DNA of 64,000 nt from Streptomyces griseoluteus (GTDB lineage: Bacteria; Actinomycetota; Actinomycetes; Streptomycetales; Streptomycetaceae). Shown here one piece after another: positions 1-8,012 of the stretch; position 1 is the first letter of the stretch, and each line of letters begins with the position of its first letter. The stretch covers positions 12,975 to 76,974 of the forward strand of contig JOBE01000037.1 of assembly GCA_000717735.1 (NCBI GenBank), given 5' to 3'. A program made the translations under genes and the position numbers. A model generated the notes under the pieces. The model did no database searches and had not been told where the DNA came from. It saw only the letters and a list, made by a program, of their open reading frames with translations.

Positions 1-1145
1 CCCATGGCGCGGGCCGAGGCGGGCCGCACCGCGTTCAGGAAGCGGGCGGCGAGGGTGCGGGCGGCCCGGGTGAGCGGGGTGTGCGCCATCGCGAGGCGCA
101 CGATCGCGCCGCTGCTGCGCAGCACCATGGCGCCGACCGGGTGCCGCTCGGACTGGTAGCTGTCGAGGAGCGCCTCGGGGTCGGGGGCCTCGCCGCGCAG
201 GACCGCGGTGAGCTTCCAGGAGAGGTTGGCGGCGTCCTGCAGGCCGGTGTTCATGCCCTGGCCGCCGGCGGGGGAGTGGACGTGGGCGGCGTCTCCGGCG
301 AGGAAGACCCGGCCCACCCGGTAGGCCGGGGCCTGGCGCTCGTCGCTGTGGAAGCGGGAGATCCAGCGGGGGTCGCGCATGCCGAAGTCGGTGCCGAGGG
401 CGCGGCGGGCGATCTCGCGGACCTCGTCGAGGTCGACGGGCTCGCTGTCGGCGACCTGGCGGGTGCGGCTCCAGCCCATCACCCGGTACCAGCCGTCGCC
501 GAAGGGCGCGAGGAAGGCGAAGGTGTCGCCGGAGCCGCTGACGGTGAACAGGCGGCCGGGTTCCTCTGTGAGGCGGACGTCGGCGAGGACCATGGAGCGG
601 ATCACGGAGCTGCCGGGGAACGGCAGGTTCAGGGCGGTGCGGACCGCGCTGCGGACGCCGTCCGTGCCGACCAGGTGGCGGGCGTCGAGGGTGAACGGCG
701 CGCCGTCCGGGCCGGTGAGCTCCGCGGTGACCGTGTCGGCGTCCTGGCGCAGTCCGCGCAGCTCCGTGCCGTACCGGAAGGTGACTCCGGCGTCCTTCGC
801 GCGGCGCTCCAGGAGGTGCTCCACCTCGTACTGCGGGGTGACGAGCAGGTGGTTGAAGCGGCTGGGCAGGCGGCTGAGGTCGAGGTCGAGCCGGCCGAAG
901 AGCCGGGCGCGGGGGAGGGGCGTGCCCTTGGTGAGGAGTTCGTCGGCGAGGCCGCGGGCGTCGAGCTGCTCCAGGGTGCGGGCGTGCACGCCGAAGGCGC
1001 GGGTCATGTTGCTCAGGCCATGCGGGCGGCGCTCGACGAGGGTGACGTCGACGCCGGCGGCGGCGAGGTCGCCGGCGAGGAGCAGGCCGGTGGGGCCGGC
1101 GCCGATGACGAGAACGTCCGTGTCGGTGGTGCGCATGGTGCTCAT
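1..1145 (-). CDS. FAD-dependent aromatic monooxygenase, 3' end outside window
   Basis: Probable class A flavoprotein hydroxylase using NAD(P)H and O2 on an aromatic or polyketide-like substrate. About 381 codons are visible and the C-terminus runs off the left edge. The N-terminus has the dinucleotide-binding motif GAGPTGLLLAG (about residues 15-25), and near residue 283 GDAAHVHSPAGGQGMN is the second FAD-binding motif of the PheA/TfdB family. ATG at 1145 is preferred because GGAGG lies 5 bases upstream; an in-frame ATG at 1136 is the alternative. It is divergent from a tetR gene, and its promoter (TTGACA 1230-1235, TACAGT 1206-1211, read leftward) is embedded in repeated palindromes, so TetR repression relieved by substrate or product is likely. 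Family is clear; substrate is unknown. Confidence 0.9.
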   Translation of the reverse strand, partial: MSTMRTTDTDVLVIGAGPTGLLLAGDLAAAGVDVTLVERRPHGLSNMTRAFGVHARTLEQLDARGLADELLTKGTPLPRARLFGRLDLDLSRLPSRFNHLLVTPQYEVEHLLERRAKDAGVTFRYGTELRGLRQDADTVTAELTGPDGAPFTLDARHLVGTDGVRSAVRTALNLPFPGSSVIRSMVLADVRLTEEPGRLFTVSGSGDTFAFLAPFGDGWYRVMGWSRTRQVADSEPVDLDEVREIARRALGTDFGMRDPRWISRFHSDERQAPAYRVGRVFLAGDAAHVHSPAGGQGMNTGLQDAANLSWKLTAVLRGEAPDPEALLDSYQSERHPVGAMVLRSSGAIVRLAMAHTPLTRAARTLAARFLNAVRPASARAM

Positions 1146-1170
1146 GGCTGCCTCCAGGGGGCCCACGACC

Positions 1171-1244
1171 GTTGGCCAACACCTGTTGGTCAACGCTTGT
1201 TGGCAACTGTAGGGGCAGTTCGAATGGAGTGTCAACGCCCGTTG
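1171..1244. promoter_or_regulatory. TetR operator array of GTTGG/CAAC palindromes
   Basis: Three palindromes start exactly 14 bases apart: GTTGGCCAAC (1171-1180), GTTGGTCAAC (1185-1194) and GTTGGCAAC (1199-1207). A fourth, inverted site CAACGCCCGTTG lies at 1233-1244 on the -35 element of the monooxygenase promoter. The array fills the gap between the divergent monooxygenase and tetR genes and is the obvious target of that TetR. Confidence 0.7.
1206..1235 (-). promoter_or_regulatory. Promoter of the monooxygenase gene
   Basis: Read on the minus strand, TTGACA (1235-1230) and TACAGT (1211-1206) are separated by 18 bases, a good sigma-70/HrdB-type promoter. The predicted transcript starts near 1199, giving a leader of about 54 bases before the ATG at 1145. 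A second TACAGT at 1248-1253 on the plus strand lies 7 bases before the tetR ATG, so the tetR transcript may be leaderless. Confidence 0.65.
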
Positions 1245-1260
1245 GCCTACAGTCGTTGAT

Positions 1261-1821
1261 ATGCCGACCTCCCGCCGCTCCGACGCCACCAGGGCCGCCA
1301 TCCTGGAGGCCGCCCGTGAGCGCTTCGCCTCCGACGGATACGAGCGCGCCACCATCCGGGCCATCGCCCGCGACGCCGACATCGATCCGTCGATGGTGAT
1401 GCGCTACTACGGGAACAAGGAGGGCCTCTTCGCCGCCGCGTCCGAGATCGAACTCGGCCTGCCCGAACTGGGCTCCCTGCCCGCACAGCACATCGGGGCC
1501 GTCCTGGTCGGCCACTTCCTGGAGCGCTGGGAGCGGGACGAGGTCCTCACCGGGATGCTGCGGGTGGGCGTCACCAACGAGGCGGGGGCCGCCCGCATGC
1601 AGGCGATCTTCGCCCAGCAGCTGGGCCCCGTCACCCGGGGCGTCTGTCCCGACCCGGCCGAGGCGCCGCGGCGGGCGGCGCTCGTCGCCTCCCAGATCCT
1701 CGGCATGGCGCTCACCCGTTATGTGCTGCGCCTGCCGCCGGCCGTGGAGATGTCCACCGACGAGATCGTGGCGTGGCTGGGCCCGACCGTGCAGCGCTAT
1801 CTGACCGCAGAGGCGCCCTGA
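1261..1821 (+). CDS. TetR family regulator
   Basis: A 186-residue TetR/AcrR-type repressor. The N-terminal helix-turn-helix spans about residues 10-57, with ATIRAIARDADIDPSMVMRY as the recognition region and the typical YGNKEGLFAAA continuation. The C-terminal half is a ligand-binding helical domain of the usual length. It is divergent from the FAD monooxygenase, with an array of four palindromes between them, so it probably represses the monooxygenase and itself. A TACAGT -10 element 7 bases before the ATG, with no Shine-Dalgarno sequence, suggests a leaderless mRNA. The ligand cannot be told from sequence. Confidence 0.92.
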   Translation: MPTSRRSDATRAAILEAARERFASDGYERATIRAIARDADIDPSMVMRYYGNKEGLFAAASEIELGLPELGSLPAQHIGAVLVGHFLERWERDEVLTGMLRVGVTNEAGAARMQAIFAQQLGPVTRGVCPDPAEAPRRAALVASQILGMALTRYVLRLPPAVEMSTDEIVAWLGPTVQRYLTAEAP

Positions 1822-1845
1822 GGGCGCCGGGGCGCATCGCGGGCA

Positions 1846-1940
1846 ACCGGTGCTCAGCCCCTCGCGGGCAGACCGGTGCTCAGCCCCTCGCGGGCAGACC
1901 GGTGCTCAGCCCCCTCGCGGGCCGACCGGTCCTCAGCCGG
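1846..1940. repeat. Tandem repeat, 26-27 bp unit, four copies
   Basis: Four direct copies begin at 1846, 1872, 1898 and 1925. Each starts ACCGG followed by TGCTCAGCCC or a close variant and a CTCGCGGGC tail; the last copy is partial. The array lies between the convergent tetR and Mut7-C genes and contains no gene. Confidence 0.85.
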
Positions 1941-2678
1941 TCACCGCGCCGCCGCGCCGCCGAACTCCCGTACCGCGTCGGAGACGATCGCCTCCAGGCG
2001 GGCGTGGTGGGCGCCGCGCCAGTAGACCCGGCCGCACTCCACGCACTCGGCGAACACGTCGTACGTCTTCTCGGTGCCCTGCTCCAGGCGCGCGCGGACC
2101 GCGTCCTTGTCGGCGCCGCTCAGCTCCCCGTTGCACGCCGTGCACCGCGTCCACGGCGCGAGCGGCGGGGCGAACCGTTCGAGCACGTCGCGGAGCTGGT
2201 CGTCCGGCCGGTCACTGTAGATGTACGCCCCCGCCCACAGCTCGCGGCGGCGCAGCAGGCCACGGTCCCGCGAGAGCATGACGCGCTGCTCCCGGGCGGA
2301 GAGCGCGGCGAGCGCGGGGTCGCCGATGTCCTCGCTCTCGTACGCCGCGTCCACCCCGAGCAGCCGCAGCCGCCGGGCCAGGGTGCCGAGGTGCACGTCG
2401 AGCAGGAACCGGAGCGGTGCGCCGGGCACCGGCTGGGGCCGGGCGACGCCCTCCACCTCGACCGTCTCGCCCGCGGCCGGGACGTGCGAGGCGTCGACGG
2501 GCCGCCCGTCGACCAGGAGCCTGCCGGCCTCGGTGAGCGGTACGCCGAGCGACTCCACGACATGGCCGAGCGAGGAGGCCCCGTCCGTGACCACGGACGT
2601 GCGGCCCGCGCGCCGCTCCACCGCGACGAAGAGTCCGAGGTGGGGGGCGAAACTGATCTGGATCTCCGGTCCGTTCAC
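1941..2678 (-). CDS. Mut7-C RNase domain protein with ubiquitin-like N-terminus
   Basis: A 245-residue protein of the Mut7-C (formerly DUF82) family, a PIN-like RNase fold with a C-terminal zinc ribbon. The first ~90 residues match the ubiquitin-like (Ub-Mut7C) domain commonly fused to it; the catalytic-type region follows with LLDVHLGTLARRLRLLG and an acidic DRGLLRR segment around residue 140. Cys pairs CTAC and CVEC near residues 175 and 210 would bind zinc. Start at 2678 gives the usual family length. It is convergent with tetR and divergent from a GNAT gene. Its RNA substrate is unknown. Confidence 0.85.
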   Translation of the reverse strand: MNGPEIQISFAPHLGLFVAVERRAGRTSVVTDGASSLGHVVESLGVPLTEAGRLLVDGRPVDASHVPAAGETVEVEGVARPQPVPGAPLRFLLDVHLGTLARRLRLLGVDAAYESEDIGDPALAALSAREQRVMLSRDRGLLRRRELWAGAYIYSDRPDDQLRDVLERFAPPLAPWTRCTACNGELSGADKDAVRARLEQGTEKTYDVFAECVECGRVYWRGAHHARLEAIVSDAVREFGGAAAR

Positions 2679-2821
2679 GGGGACAGGATGGCATCGGGGC
2701 GGGACGCGCGGCCAGGGAATTCGTCGTCGGCGGGGCGGTGGCGGGGCAGTGGCGGGGCGGTGGCGGGCACCGCGGAAACCTGACCGTCCACCCGTACGGA
2801 ACCCTGAGGTACCGTCCCGCC

Positions 2822-3271
2822 ATGAAGATCATCGACCTCGAGCCCGGCGACCCGCGCCTTGAGAGCGACCTCCTGCCGGTCCTCTCCGAACTCCGCCCCC
2901 ACCTCACCCCGGAGCTCTTCCGCGAGGTGTACGACGCCGGCCACCCGCAGGGCCTGCGCTTCAGCGCCGCCTACGCGGACGACGGCCGCTGCGTCGGCGC
3001 GGCGGGCTGGCGGATCATCAACAACACCAGCTCCCTGCGCAAGCTCTATGTCGACGACCTCGTGACCGCCGCCGACACCCGCTCCACCGGCGTCGGCCAC
3101 GCGCTCGTCGACCACCTCGACGCCCACGCTCGCGCCGCCGGCTGCCATGAGCTCAACCTGGACTCCGGGACCCACCGGACCGGAGCCCACCGCTTCTACC
3201 TGCGCGAGCGCTTCGACATCGTGGCCTTCCACTTCACCCGGCCGCTCACCGCGCCCGAAGACGCCTCCTGA
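2822..3271 (+). CDS. GNAT family N-acetyltransferase
   Basis: A 149-residue acetyltransferase of the GNAT fold, predicted to move an acetyl group from acetyl-CoA to an amine. The acetyl-CoA binding motif A region is RKLYVDDLVTAADTRSTGVG followed by HALVDHLDAHARAAG, and the C-terminal half has the HRFYLRERFDIVAFHF motif B pattern. ATG at 2822 is chosen because upstream in-frame codons lack homology-like character and overlap the promoter region of the divergent Mut7-C gene. The substrate is unknown. Confidence 0.85.
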   Translation: MKIIDLEPGDPRLESDLLPVLSELRPHLTPELFREVYDAGHPQGLRFSAAYADDGRCVGAAGWRIINNTSSLRKLYVDDLVTAADTRSTGVGHALVDHLDAHARAAGCHELNLDSGTHRTGAHRFYLRERFDIVAFHFTRPLTAPEDAS

Positions 3272-3389
3272 CGCACGGGCCGGTCGCCGTTCGGCCGCCG
3301 GAGGAGGGCGGGAGGCCCTCTTGTGCGGGTCGGGGAAGGGCTCCAAGGTGGCGGAAGAGGCACATTCCGGCCGGGGAGGGAGCACCCGT

Positions 3390-4280
3390 ATGTCCGATTC
3401 GCAGGCATGGGGATTCACGGACGACAGGGGTACGGAACTGGGGGCGGCCCGTGTGCCGCGGCGGGTGATCGCGTACGTGCGGGCCGGGGCGGCCCTGTGC
3501 GACCTGGGCGTGACGCCTGTCGCCGTGTACGGCTCCGGGCACGACGGGGAGGTCCTCGACCCCGCGAAGGAGGGCGGGCTGCGGGCGGCCGGGGTGACGT
3601 ACCTCGGGCCGGGGCGGGCCCTGGACGAGGAACTGCTGCGGGAGCTGCGGCCCGACGTGATCGTCGACGTGACCTACGACGGGAAGAGCCCGTACGCCCT
3701 CGACGAGGCCGTCGCGGAACGGGCCGGGGTGCCGCTCGCCGCGCTCTCCGTCGGCAACGAACTCACGCTGTCGGCGATACTCGACCGCTTCGGCGCGCTG
3801 GCCGTCAGCCTCGGGGCCGGGCCGGACGCACAAGCGGACCCGGAGACACAAGCGGACCCGGAGACACAAGCGGGCCCGGACGCGGCGGTCTCGCCGGCCG
3901 GGCTCCGTGCCGCCGAGGACGCGCTCCGGGAGGCCGCCGCGCGCAGCGGGCTCGCCGTGCTCGCCCTCTCCGGGGCCGGTCCCGACCAGGTCCATCTGGC
4001 CCGGCCGCAGGCCTGGCCCGAGCTGGCGCGGCTCGCCGGACTCGGCGTCCGGCTCGTCGACCCGGGACCGGGCCCGGGGGCGAACTGGCTCACCGCGGAC
4101 TGGGGCCGCGCCGCCGAACTCCGTCCCGGCCTGGTCCTCTTCGACAGCAGGGCCCACGCCACGGCGCCCGGCGACGCCCTGTCCGGCGTCCGGTTCACGC
4201 CGTGGAACCCCGAGACCCCGCCCAGCCCGGCCGCCTACGCGCGCTTCTTCCGCGATGTCGCCGAGGCGCTCACGTCCTGA
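3390..4280 (+). CDS. Periplasmic-binding-fold protein without signal peptide
   Basis: A 296-residue protein resembling TroA/FepB-type substrate-binding domains: LLRELRPDVIVDVTYDGK, AERAGVPLAAL and NELTLSAILDRFGALA are the typical lobe elements. There is no signal peptide or lipobox, so it is predicted to be cytosolic, unlike transport-associated relatives. ATG at 3390 has GGGAGGG 9 bases upstream. A short internal insert repeats QADPET and stems from an 18-bp tandem duplication near 3828-3880. No permease or ATPase gene is adjacent. The ligand and role are unknown. Confidence 0.7.
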   Translation: MSDSQAWGFTDDRGTELGAARVPRRVIAYVRAGAALCDLGVTPVAVYGSGHDGEVLDPAKEGGLRAAGVTYLGPGRALDEELLRELRPDVIVDVTYDGKSPYALDEAVAERAGVPLAALSVGNELTLSAILDRFGALAVSLGAGPDAQADPETQADPETQAGPDAAVSPAGLRAAEDALREAAARSGLAVLALSGAGPDQVHLARPQAWPELARLAGLGVRLVDPGPGPGANWLTADWGRAAELRPGLVLFDSRAHATAPGDALSGVRFTPWNPETPPSPAAYARFFRDVAEALTS

Positions 4281-4336
4281 ACACGTCCGGAACCGCCCGC
4301 CGGCCCTTTCGCAGTCAGAGCAGCCCGCCCCGCCCC

Positions 4337-4759
4337 TCAGGCCGGTGCCGCCGCCGTGAGGCGGGTGCGGCGGAGGGAGTCGGCGAACTCCTCCGCGCGG
4401 GAGAGCTGGGCGCGCAGTTCGGCGACCCGCTCCGCCGCGGCCTGCTCGTAGCGGCGGACGCGGGTCACGAGCGCGGCCCGCTCGTCGGGGTCGAGCTCCG
4501 TGTCCGTGCCCGCGCGCTCGGCGGCCAGCCGGTCCACGGCCGTGAGGAGTTCGCGGGTCTCCTCGAGCGTGAAGCCGAGCGGCTTCATCCGGCGGACCAC
4601 CATCAGGCGGGACACGTCCGCGTCCGTGTAGAGCGGGAAGCCGCCCGGCGAGGCCGCGGACGGGACGACCAGGCCGCTGTCCTCGTACTGCCGGATCGCG
4701 CGCAGGGACAGCTCGGTCCGTGCGGCGACCTCGCCGATCTGCATGGGCCGGCCGGCCAT
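4337..4759 (-). CDS. MerR family regulator
   Basis: A MerR-type activator/repressor of about 140 residues. The winged helix begins MQIGEVAARTELSLRAIRQY and continues into FPLYTDADVSRLMVVRRMK, the classic MerR DNA-binding region. A long C-terminal coiled coil (RRYEQAAAERVAELRAQLSR) provides dimerisation. There is no C-terminal cysteine metal site or multidrug-binding domain, so the inducer is unclear. ATG at 4759 is chosen because GGAG lies 5-8 bases upstream; an ATG at 4744 and a longer form from 4822 are also possible. It is convergent with the gene at 3390-4280. Confidence 0.88.
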   Translation of the reverse strand: MAGRPMQIGEVAARTELSLRAIRQYEDSGLVVPSAASPGGFPLYTDADVSRLMVVRRMKPLGFTLEETRELLTAVDRLAAERAGTDTELDPDERAALVTRVRRYEQAAAERVAELRAQLSRAEEFADSLRRTRLTAAAPA

Positions 4760-4927
4760 TCGTACTCCGCTCACGCGTCTGGTCCTTCCTCGTACAGGGC
4801 TCCCGTAGGACGTATCGGACATCAGGAGAAGCGCGACTTCCGCGCATGAAATCCGATTCGTCCTAACTTCAGCACTTATGAGTGCCGGAAGTGCGGCGCA
4901 ACGCCTGCCCGCAGGCCCTTTAGGCGC

Positions 4928-5530
4928 TTACGGCCACACCAGGCAGTACGGCTGGTGGCCCGCCTCGTGGAGGCGTACGGAGAAGTCCTGCCACTCGTGG
5001 AGCAGCTGGTAGACGTCGAAGGCGTCGCGCGGCCCGCCGCGGTCCGGGACCGTGGACCAGATGAAGGCGGCGGCGCCGACCGATTCCTCGCCGATCCCGC
5101 GCAGCGGGTCGACCACGGTCATCGGCAGCTTCACCACCGCGTAGTCCGGGTGCAGGACCACCAGCTCCAGCGGGGGGACCTTGTTCAGGGGCATGCCCTG
5201 GATGCCGGTCAGGACCATCGCCGCTATGGTCTCCGGCTTGATCTTGGTGAACATGCCGCCCATGCCGAGCTCGTCGCCGCCGAGCTCCTCCGGGCGCATC
5301 GAGATCGGGACCTGTGCCGCCGTCGCGCTGTTGGGCGCGCCGAAGTACTTGTACGTCACCCCCAAGCTCCGGCCTCCGGTCGCGGGGGGCGGTTCCGCAG
5401 CGGGCTCCGGGATCGCCCGTCGCTCCGACGCGGTCGGCTCCTCCGCCCGCCGGCGCCGGTGCCTCCCTCGCCGGGCAGACTCCGGACCCAGGTCGTCCGT
5501 CCCCTCGCCCGGTCCGCCACCGCGATGCAT
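4928..5530 (-). CDS. Conserved hypothetical protein
   Basis: A 200-residue protein I cannot assign. The first ~55 residues are low-complexity, rich in Arg, Pro and Glu. The rest looks folded (GVTYKYFGAPNSATAAQVPI; PLELVVLHPDYAVVKLPM; YQLLHEWQDFSVRLHEAGH) and has no transmembrane segment or recognisable catalytic motif. The start may be internal because the N-terminal third is of poor quality. It is divergent from hemL. A GCCTGC-CC-GCAGGC hairpin (4903-4916) follows the stop codon, without a U tract. Confidence 0.7.
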   Translation of the reverse strand: MHRGGGPGEGTDDLGPESARRGRHRRRRAEEPTASERRAIPEPAAEPPPATGGRSLGVTYKYFGAPNSATAAQVPISMRPEELGGDELGMGGMFTKIKPETIAAMVLTGIQGMPLNKVPPLELVVLHPDYAVVKLPMTVVDPLRGIGEESVGAAAFIWSTVPDRGGPRDAFDVYQLLHEWQDFSVRLHEAGHQPYCLVWP

Positions 5531-5657
5531 ATCTCCACCCGACTGCTTTTTCTCGGCAACACGACCCCGCCGCGCAACCCGATCATCGTGTCAGTGACCT
5601 CCCCCGCGTTCGTACGGTGAAACACCTGTCCGCAAGAACGCCGTGGCCTCTGACACC

Positions 5658-5726
5658 ATGGATTCCGTGAGTCATCCCTATGACGCCTCAGTTTCGCAGA
5701 CGCGGACCGCGGGCGCCCCGGCGTAA
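5658..5726 (+). CDS. Upstream mini-ORF resembling the HemL N-terminus
   Basis: A 22-codon reading frame (ATG 5658, TAA 5724-5726) in the hemL leader region. Its product contains [10 protein letters not shown], which resembles SYEAPVSQT at the start of HemL encoded 74 bases downstream. It could be a decayed duplication of the hemL 5' end or a translated leader. No strong ribosome-binding site is visible, so expression is uncertain. Confidence 0.35.
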   Translation: MDSVSHPYDASVSQTRTAGAPA

Positions 5727-5799
5727 TACCCAGGATGTCCACGCCGTCCCTCCGTTCCCGATGTCGTGCCCGAAGTCGTTCTCGCAGGTCAGGATCACA

Positions 5800-7107
5800 G
5801 TGCCGTATTCATACGAAGCCCCAGTCTCACAGACGCTTTTCGACCGCGCTTCCCTCGTGACGCCCGGCGGCGTGAACTCACCGGTGCGTGCCTTCCGGGC
5901 CGTGGGCGGAACGCCCCGGTTCATGGTGTCCGGTTCCGGTCCGTACCTCACCGACGCGGACGGTCGTGAGTACGTCGACCTGGTCTGCTCGTGGGGACCG
6001 ATGATTCTCGGCCACGCGCACCCCGAGGTCACCGCCGCGGTGCAGGCCGCCGTGGCCCGCGGCACCTCCTTCGGCACGCCCGGTGAGGGCGAGGTCGCGC
6101 TCGCGGAGGAGATCGTCTCCCGGATCGAGCCGGTCGAGCAGGTACGGCTCGTCTCCTCGGGCACCGAGGCCACCATGTCCGCGATCCGGCTGGCCCGCGG
6201 GTTCACCGGGCGCGCCAAGGTCGTCAAGTTCGCCGGCTGCTACCACGGCCACGTGGACGCGCTGCTCGCCGCGGCCGGCTCCGGCGTCGCCACCCTCGGA
6301 CTGCCGGACACGCCCGGCGTGACGGGCGCCCAGGCCGGGGACACGATCGTGCTGCCCTACAACGACCTGGCCGCGGTGCGGGCGGCGTTCGCCGCGCACC
6401 CGGGCGAGATCGCCTGCGTCATCACCGAGGCCTCCCCCGGCAACATGGGCGTCGTGCCGCCGGTGGCCGGTTTCAACCAGGGCCTCGCGGACCTGTGCCG
6501 GGAGAACGGCGCGCTGTACATCTCCGACGAGGTGATGACCGGTTTCCGTACCTCGAAGGCCGGCTGGTACGGCGTCGACGGGGTCAAGGCCGACCTGCTG
6601 ACCTTCGGCAAGGTCATGGGCGGCGGCTTCCCGGCCGCCGCGTTCGGCGGTCGTGCCGACGTCATGGGTCACCTGGCCCCGGCCGGTCCGGTCTACCAGG
6701 CGGGCACCCTCTCCGGTAACCCGATCGCGACCGCCGCCGGGCTCGCGCAGCTGCGGCTGCTCGACGACGCGGCGTACGGGAAGGTCGACGCGGTGTCGAA
6801 GGAGATCCAGGGGCTCGTCACGGGCGCCCTCGCGAAGGAGGGTGTCGCGCACCGGCTGCAGACCGCCTCCAACATGTTCTCCGTCTTCTTCACCGCCGAC
6901 GAGGTGCGGAACTACGACGAGGCGAAGCAGCAGGAGGCCTTCCGCTTCAACGCCTTCTTCCACTCGATGCTGGCCGACGGCGTGTACCTGCCGCCGTCCG
7001 CCTTCGAGTCCTGGTTCGTGTCGGCCGCCCACGACGAGCGGGCGGTCGAGCGGATCGCCGCCGCCCTGCCGGCCGCCGCCCGCGCGGCCGCGGAGGCGAC
7101 GGCATGA
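5800..7107 (+). CDS. hemL: Glutamate-1-semialdehyde 2,1-aminomutase
   Basis: PLP enzyme converting glutamate-1-semialdehyde to 5-aminolevulinate in the C5 route to heme. The 435-residue product matches the family length. Hallmarks are [14 protein letters not shown] near the N-terminus, [16 protein letters not shown], the cofactor aspartate in [11 protein letters not shown], and the Schiff-base lysine in [22 protein letters not shown] 5800 is chosen because AGGTCAGGA lies just upstream and the protein then starts at the family consensus. Its stop overlaps the next gene (ATGA). The cytochrome c maturation genes downstream fit a heme-supply context. Confidence 0.96.
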   Translation: MPYSYEAPVSQTLFDRASLVTPGGVNSPVRAFRAVGGTPRFMVSGSGPYLTDADGREYVDLVCSWGPMILGHAHPEVTAAVQAAVARGTSFGTPGEGEVALAEEIVSRIEPVEQVRLVSSGTEATMSAIRLARGFTGRAKVVKFAGCYHGHVDALLAAAGSGVATLGLPDTPGVTGAQAGDTIVLPYNDLAAVRAAFAAHPGEIACVITEASPGNMGVVPPVAGFNQGLADLCRENGALYISDEVMTGFRTSKAGWYGVDGVKADLLTFGKVMGGGFPAAAFGGRADVMGHLAPAGPVYQAGTLSGNPIATAAGLAQLRLLDDAAYGKVDAVSKEIQGLVTGALAKEGVAHRLQTASNMFSVFFTADEVRNYDEAKQQEAFRFNAFFHSMLADGVYLPPSAFESWFVSAAHDERAVERIAAALPAAARAAAEATA

Positions 7108-7799
7108 GCCTGAACGACGACAAGGCGAGCGACATCACCGTCGTCCACCTCGTGCGGCACGGCGAGGTCCACAACCCCGACGGTGTCCTGTACGGGCGCC
7201 GCTCGGGCTACCACCTCTCCGAGCTGGGCCGCCAGATGGCGGACCGGGTCGCCGAGCACCTGGCCGAGCGGGACATCACGTACGTCGTCGCCTCCCCGCT
7301 GGAGCGGGCGCAGGAGACGGCGGTGCCGGTCGCCAAGACGCACGGTCTCGACGTGGCGAGCGACCCGCGTCTGATCGAGGCGGAGAACGTCTTCGAGGGC
7401 AAGACCTTCGGTGTCGGCGACGGGGCCCTGCGCAAGCCGGGCAACTGGAAGCACCTGACCAACCCGTTCCAGCCGTCCTGGGGCGAGCCGTACGTCGAGC
7501 AGGTCGTCCGGATGATGGGCGCGCTCGACGCGGCGAAGGACGCGGCCCGGGGGCACGAGGCGGTCTGCGTCAGCCACCAGCTGCCGATCTGGATCGTCCG
7601 CAGCTTCGTGGAGAAGCGGCGGCTCTGGCACGACCCGCGGCGGCGGCAGTGCACGCTGGCGTCGCTGACCTCGTTCACGTACCAGGGCGACAGGATCGTC
7701 TCGGTCGGGTACGGCGAGCCGGCGATCGACCTCGTCCCCGTGCACCTGCGGGCGGGCGCGAAGCCGGTCAAGGGGAAGTCGAAGGCCTTCGGCGCGTAG
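7104..7799 (+). CDS. Histidine phosphatase family protein
   Basis: A 231-residue phosphoglycerate mutase-like phosphatase. The catalytic [15 protein letters not shown] is at residues 13-27, and [10 protein letters not shown] supplies the second phosphate-binding arginine. The later histidine lies in [12 protein letters not shown]. The start overlaps the hemL stop by 4 bases, so the two are translationally coupled. The substrate is unknown; the pairing with hemL suggests a metabolic rather than signalling role, but that is inference. Confidence 0.9.
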   Translation: MSLNDDKASDITVVHLVRHGEVHNPDGVLYGRRSGYHLSELGRQMADRVAEHLAERDITYVVASPLERAQETAVPVAKTHGLDVASDPRLIEAENVFEGKTFGVGDGALRKPGNWKHLTNPFQPSWGEPYVEQVVRMMGALDAAKDAARGHEAVCVSHQLPIWIVRSFVEKRRLWHDPRRRQCTLASLTSFTYQGDRIVSVGYGEPAIDLVPVHLRAGAKPVKGKSKAFGA

Positions 7800-7866
7800 G
7801 GATCCGTAGAGATCCGGTAGACGCGGTACGGACCCTCTGGACAGCGCCGGAGCGGACGGTCCACAG

Positions 7867-7917
7867 TTCAGGGCGATCGAGTGGTGTTCATGCCAATCGA
7901 TCGCCCTGAAATTTTTG
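7867..7917 (+). terminator. Terminator after hemL-phosphatase
   Basis: A perfect 14-base inverted repeat (TTCAGGGCGATCGA at 7867-7880 and its complement at 7897-7910) with a 16-base loop is followed by ATTTTTG. This is a strong intrinsic terminator separating the hemL pair from the lipoprotein gene. Confidence 0.8.
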
Positions 7918-8012
7918 TGCTAATTCCCGGAACCTACGTGTTCCTCCCGGCATCTCACTCATTGTCGGTTTGGATGACGTTCAGGTCATACGTCAGCGCG
8001 AATGGGGATGTC

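Noticed and set aside
1846..1940. CRISPR-like array
   Set aside because: Units are contiguous 26-27 bp tandem repeats without unique spacers; the same holds for 63879-63956.
3246..4849. Very long ORFs on both strands over the binding-fold and MerR genes
   Set aside because: Arg/Pro/Gly-rich shadows typical of high-GC DNA; the real genes show proper domains in other frames.
7867..7910. Perfect inverted repeat as a regulator operator
   Set aside because: The 14-base stem followed by ATTTTT and its position after the phosphatase gene fit a terminator better.
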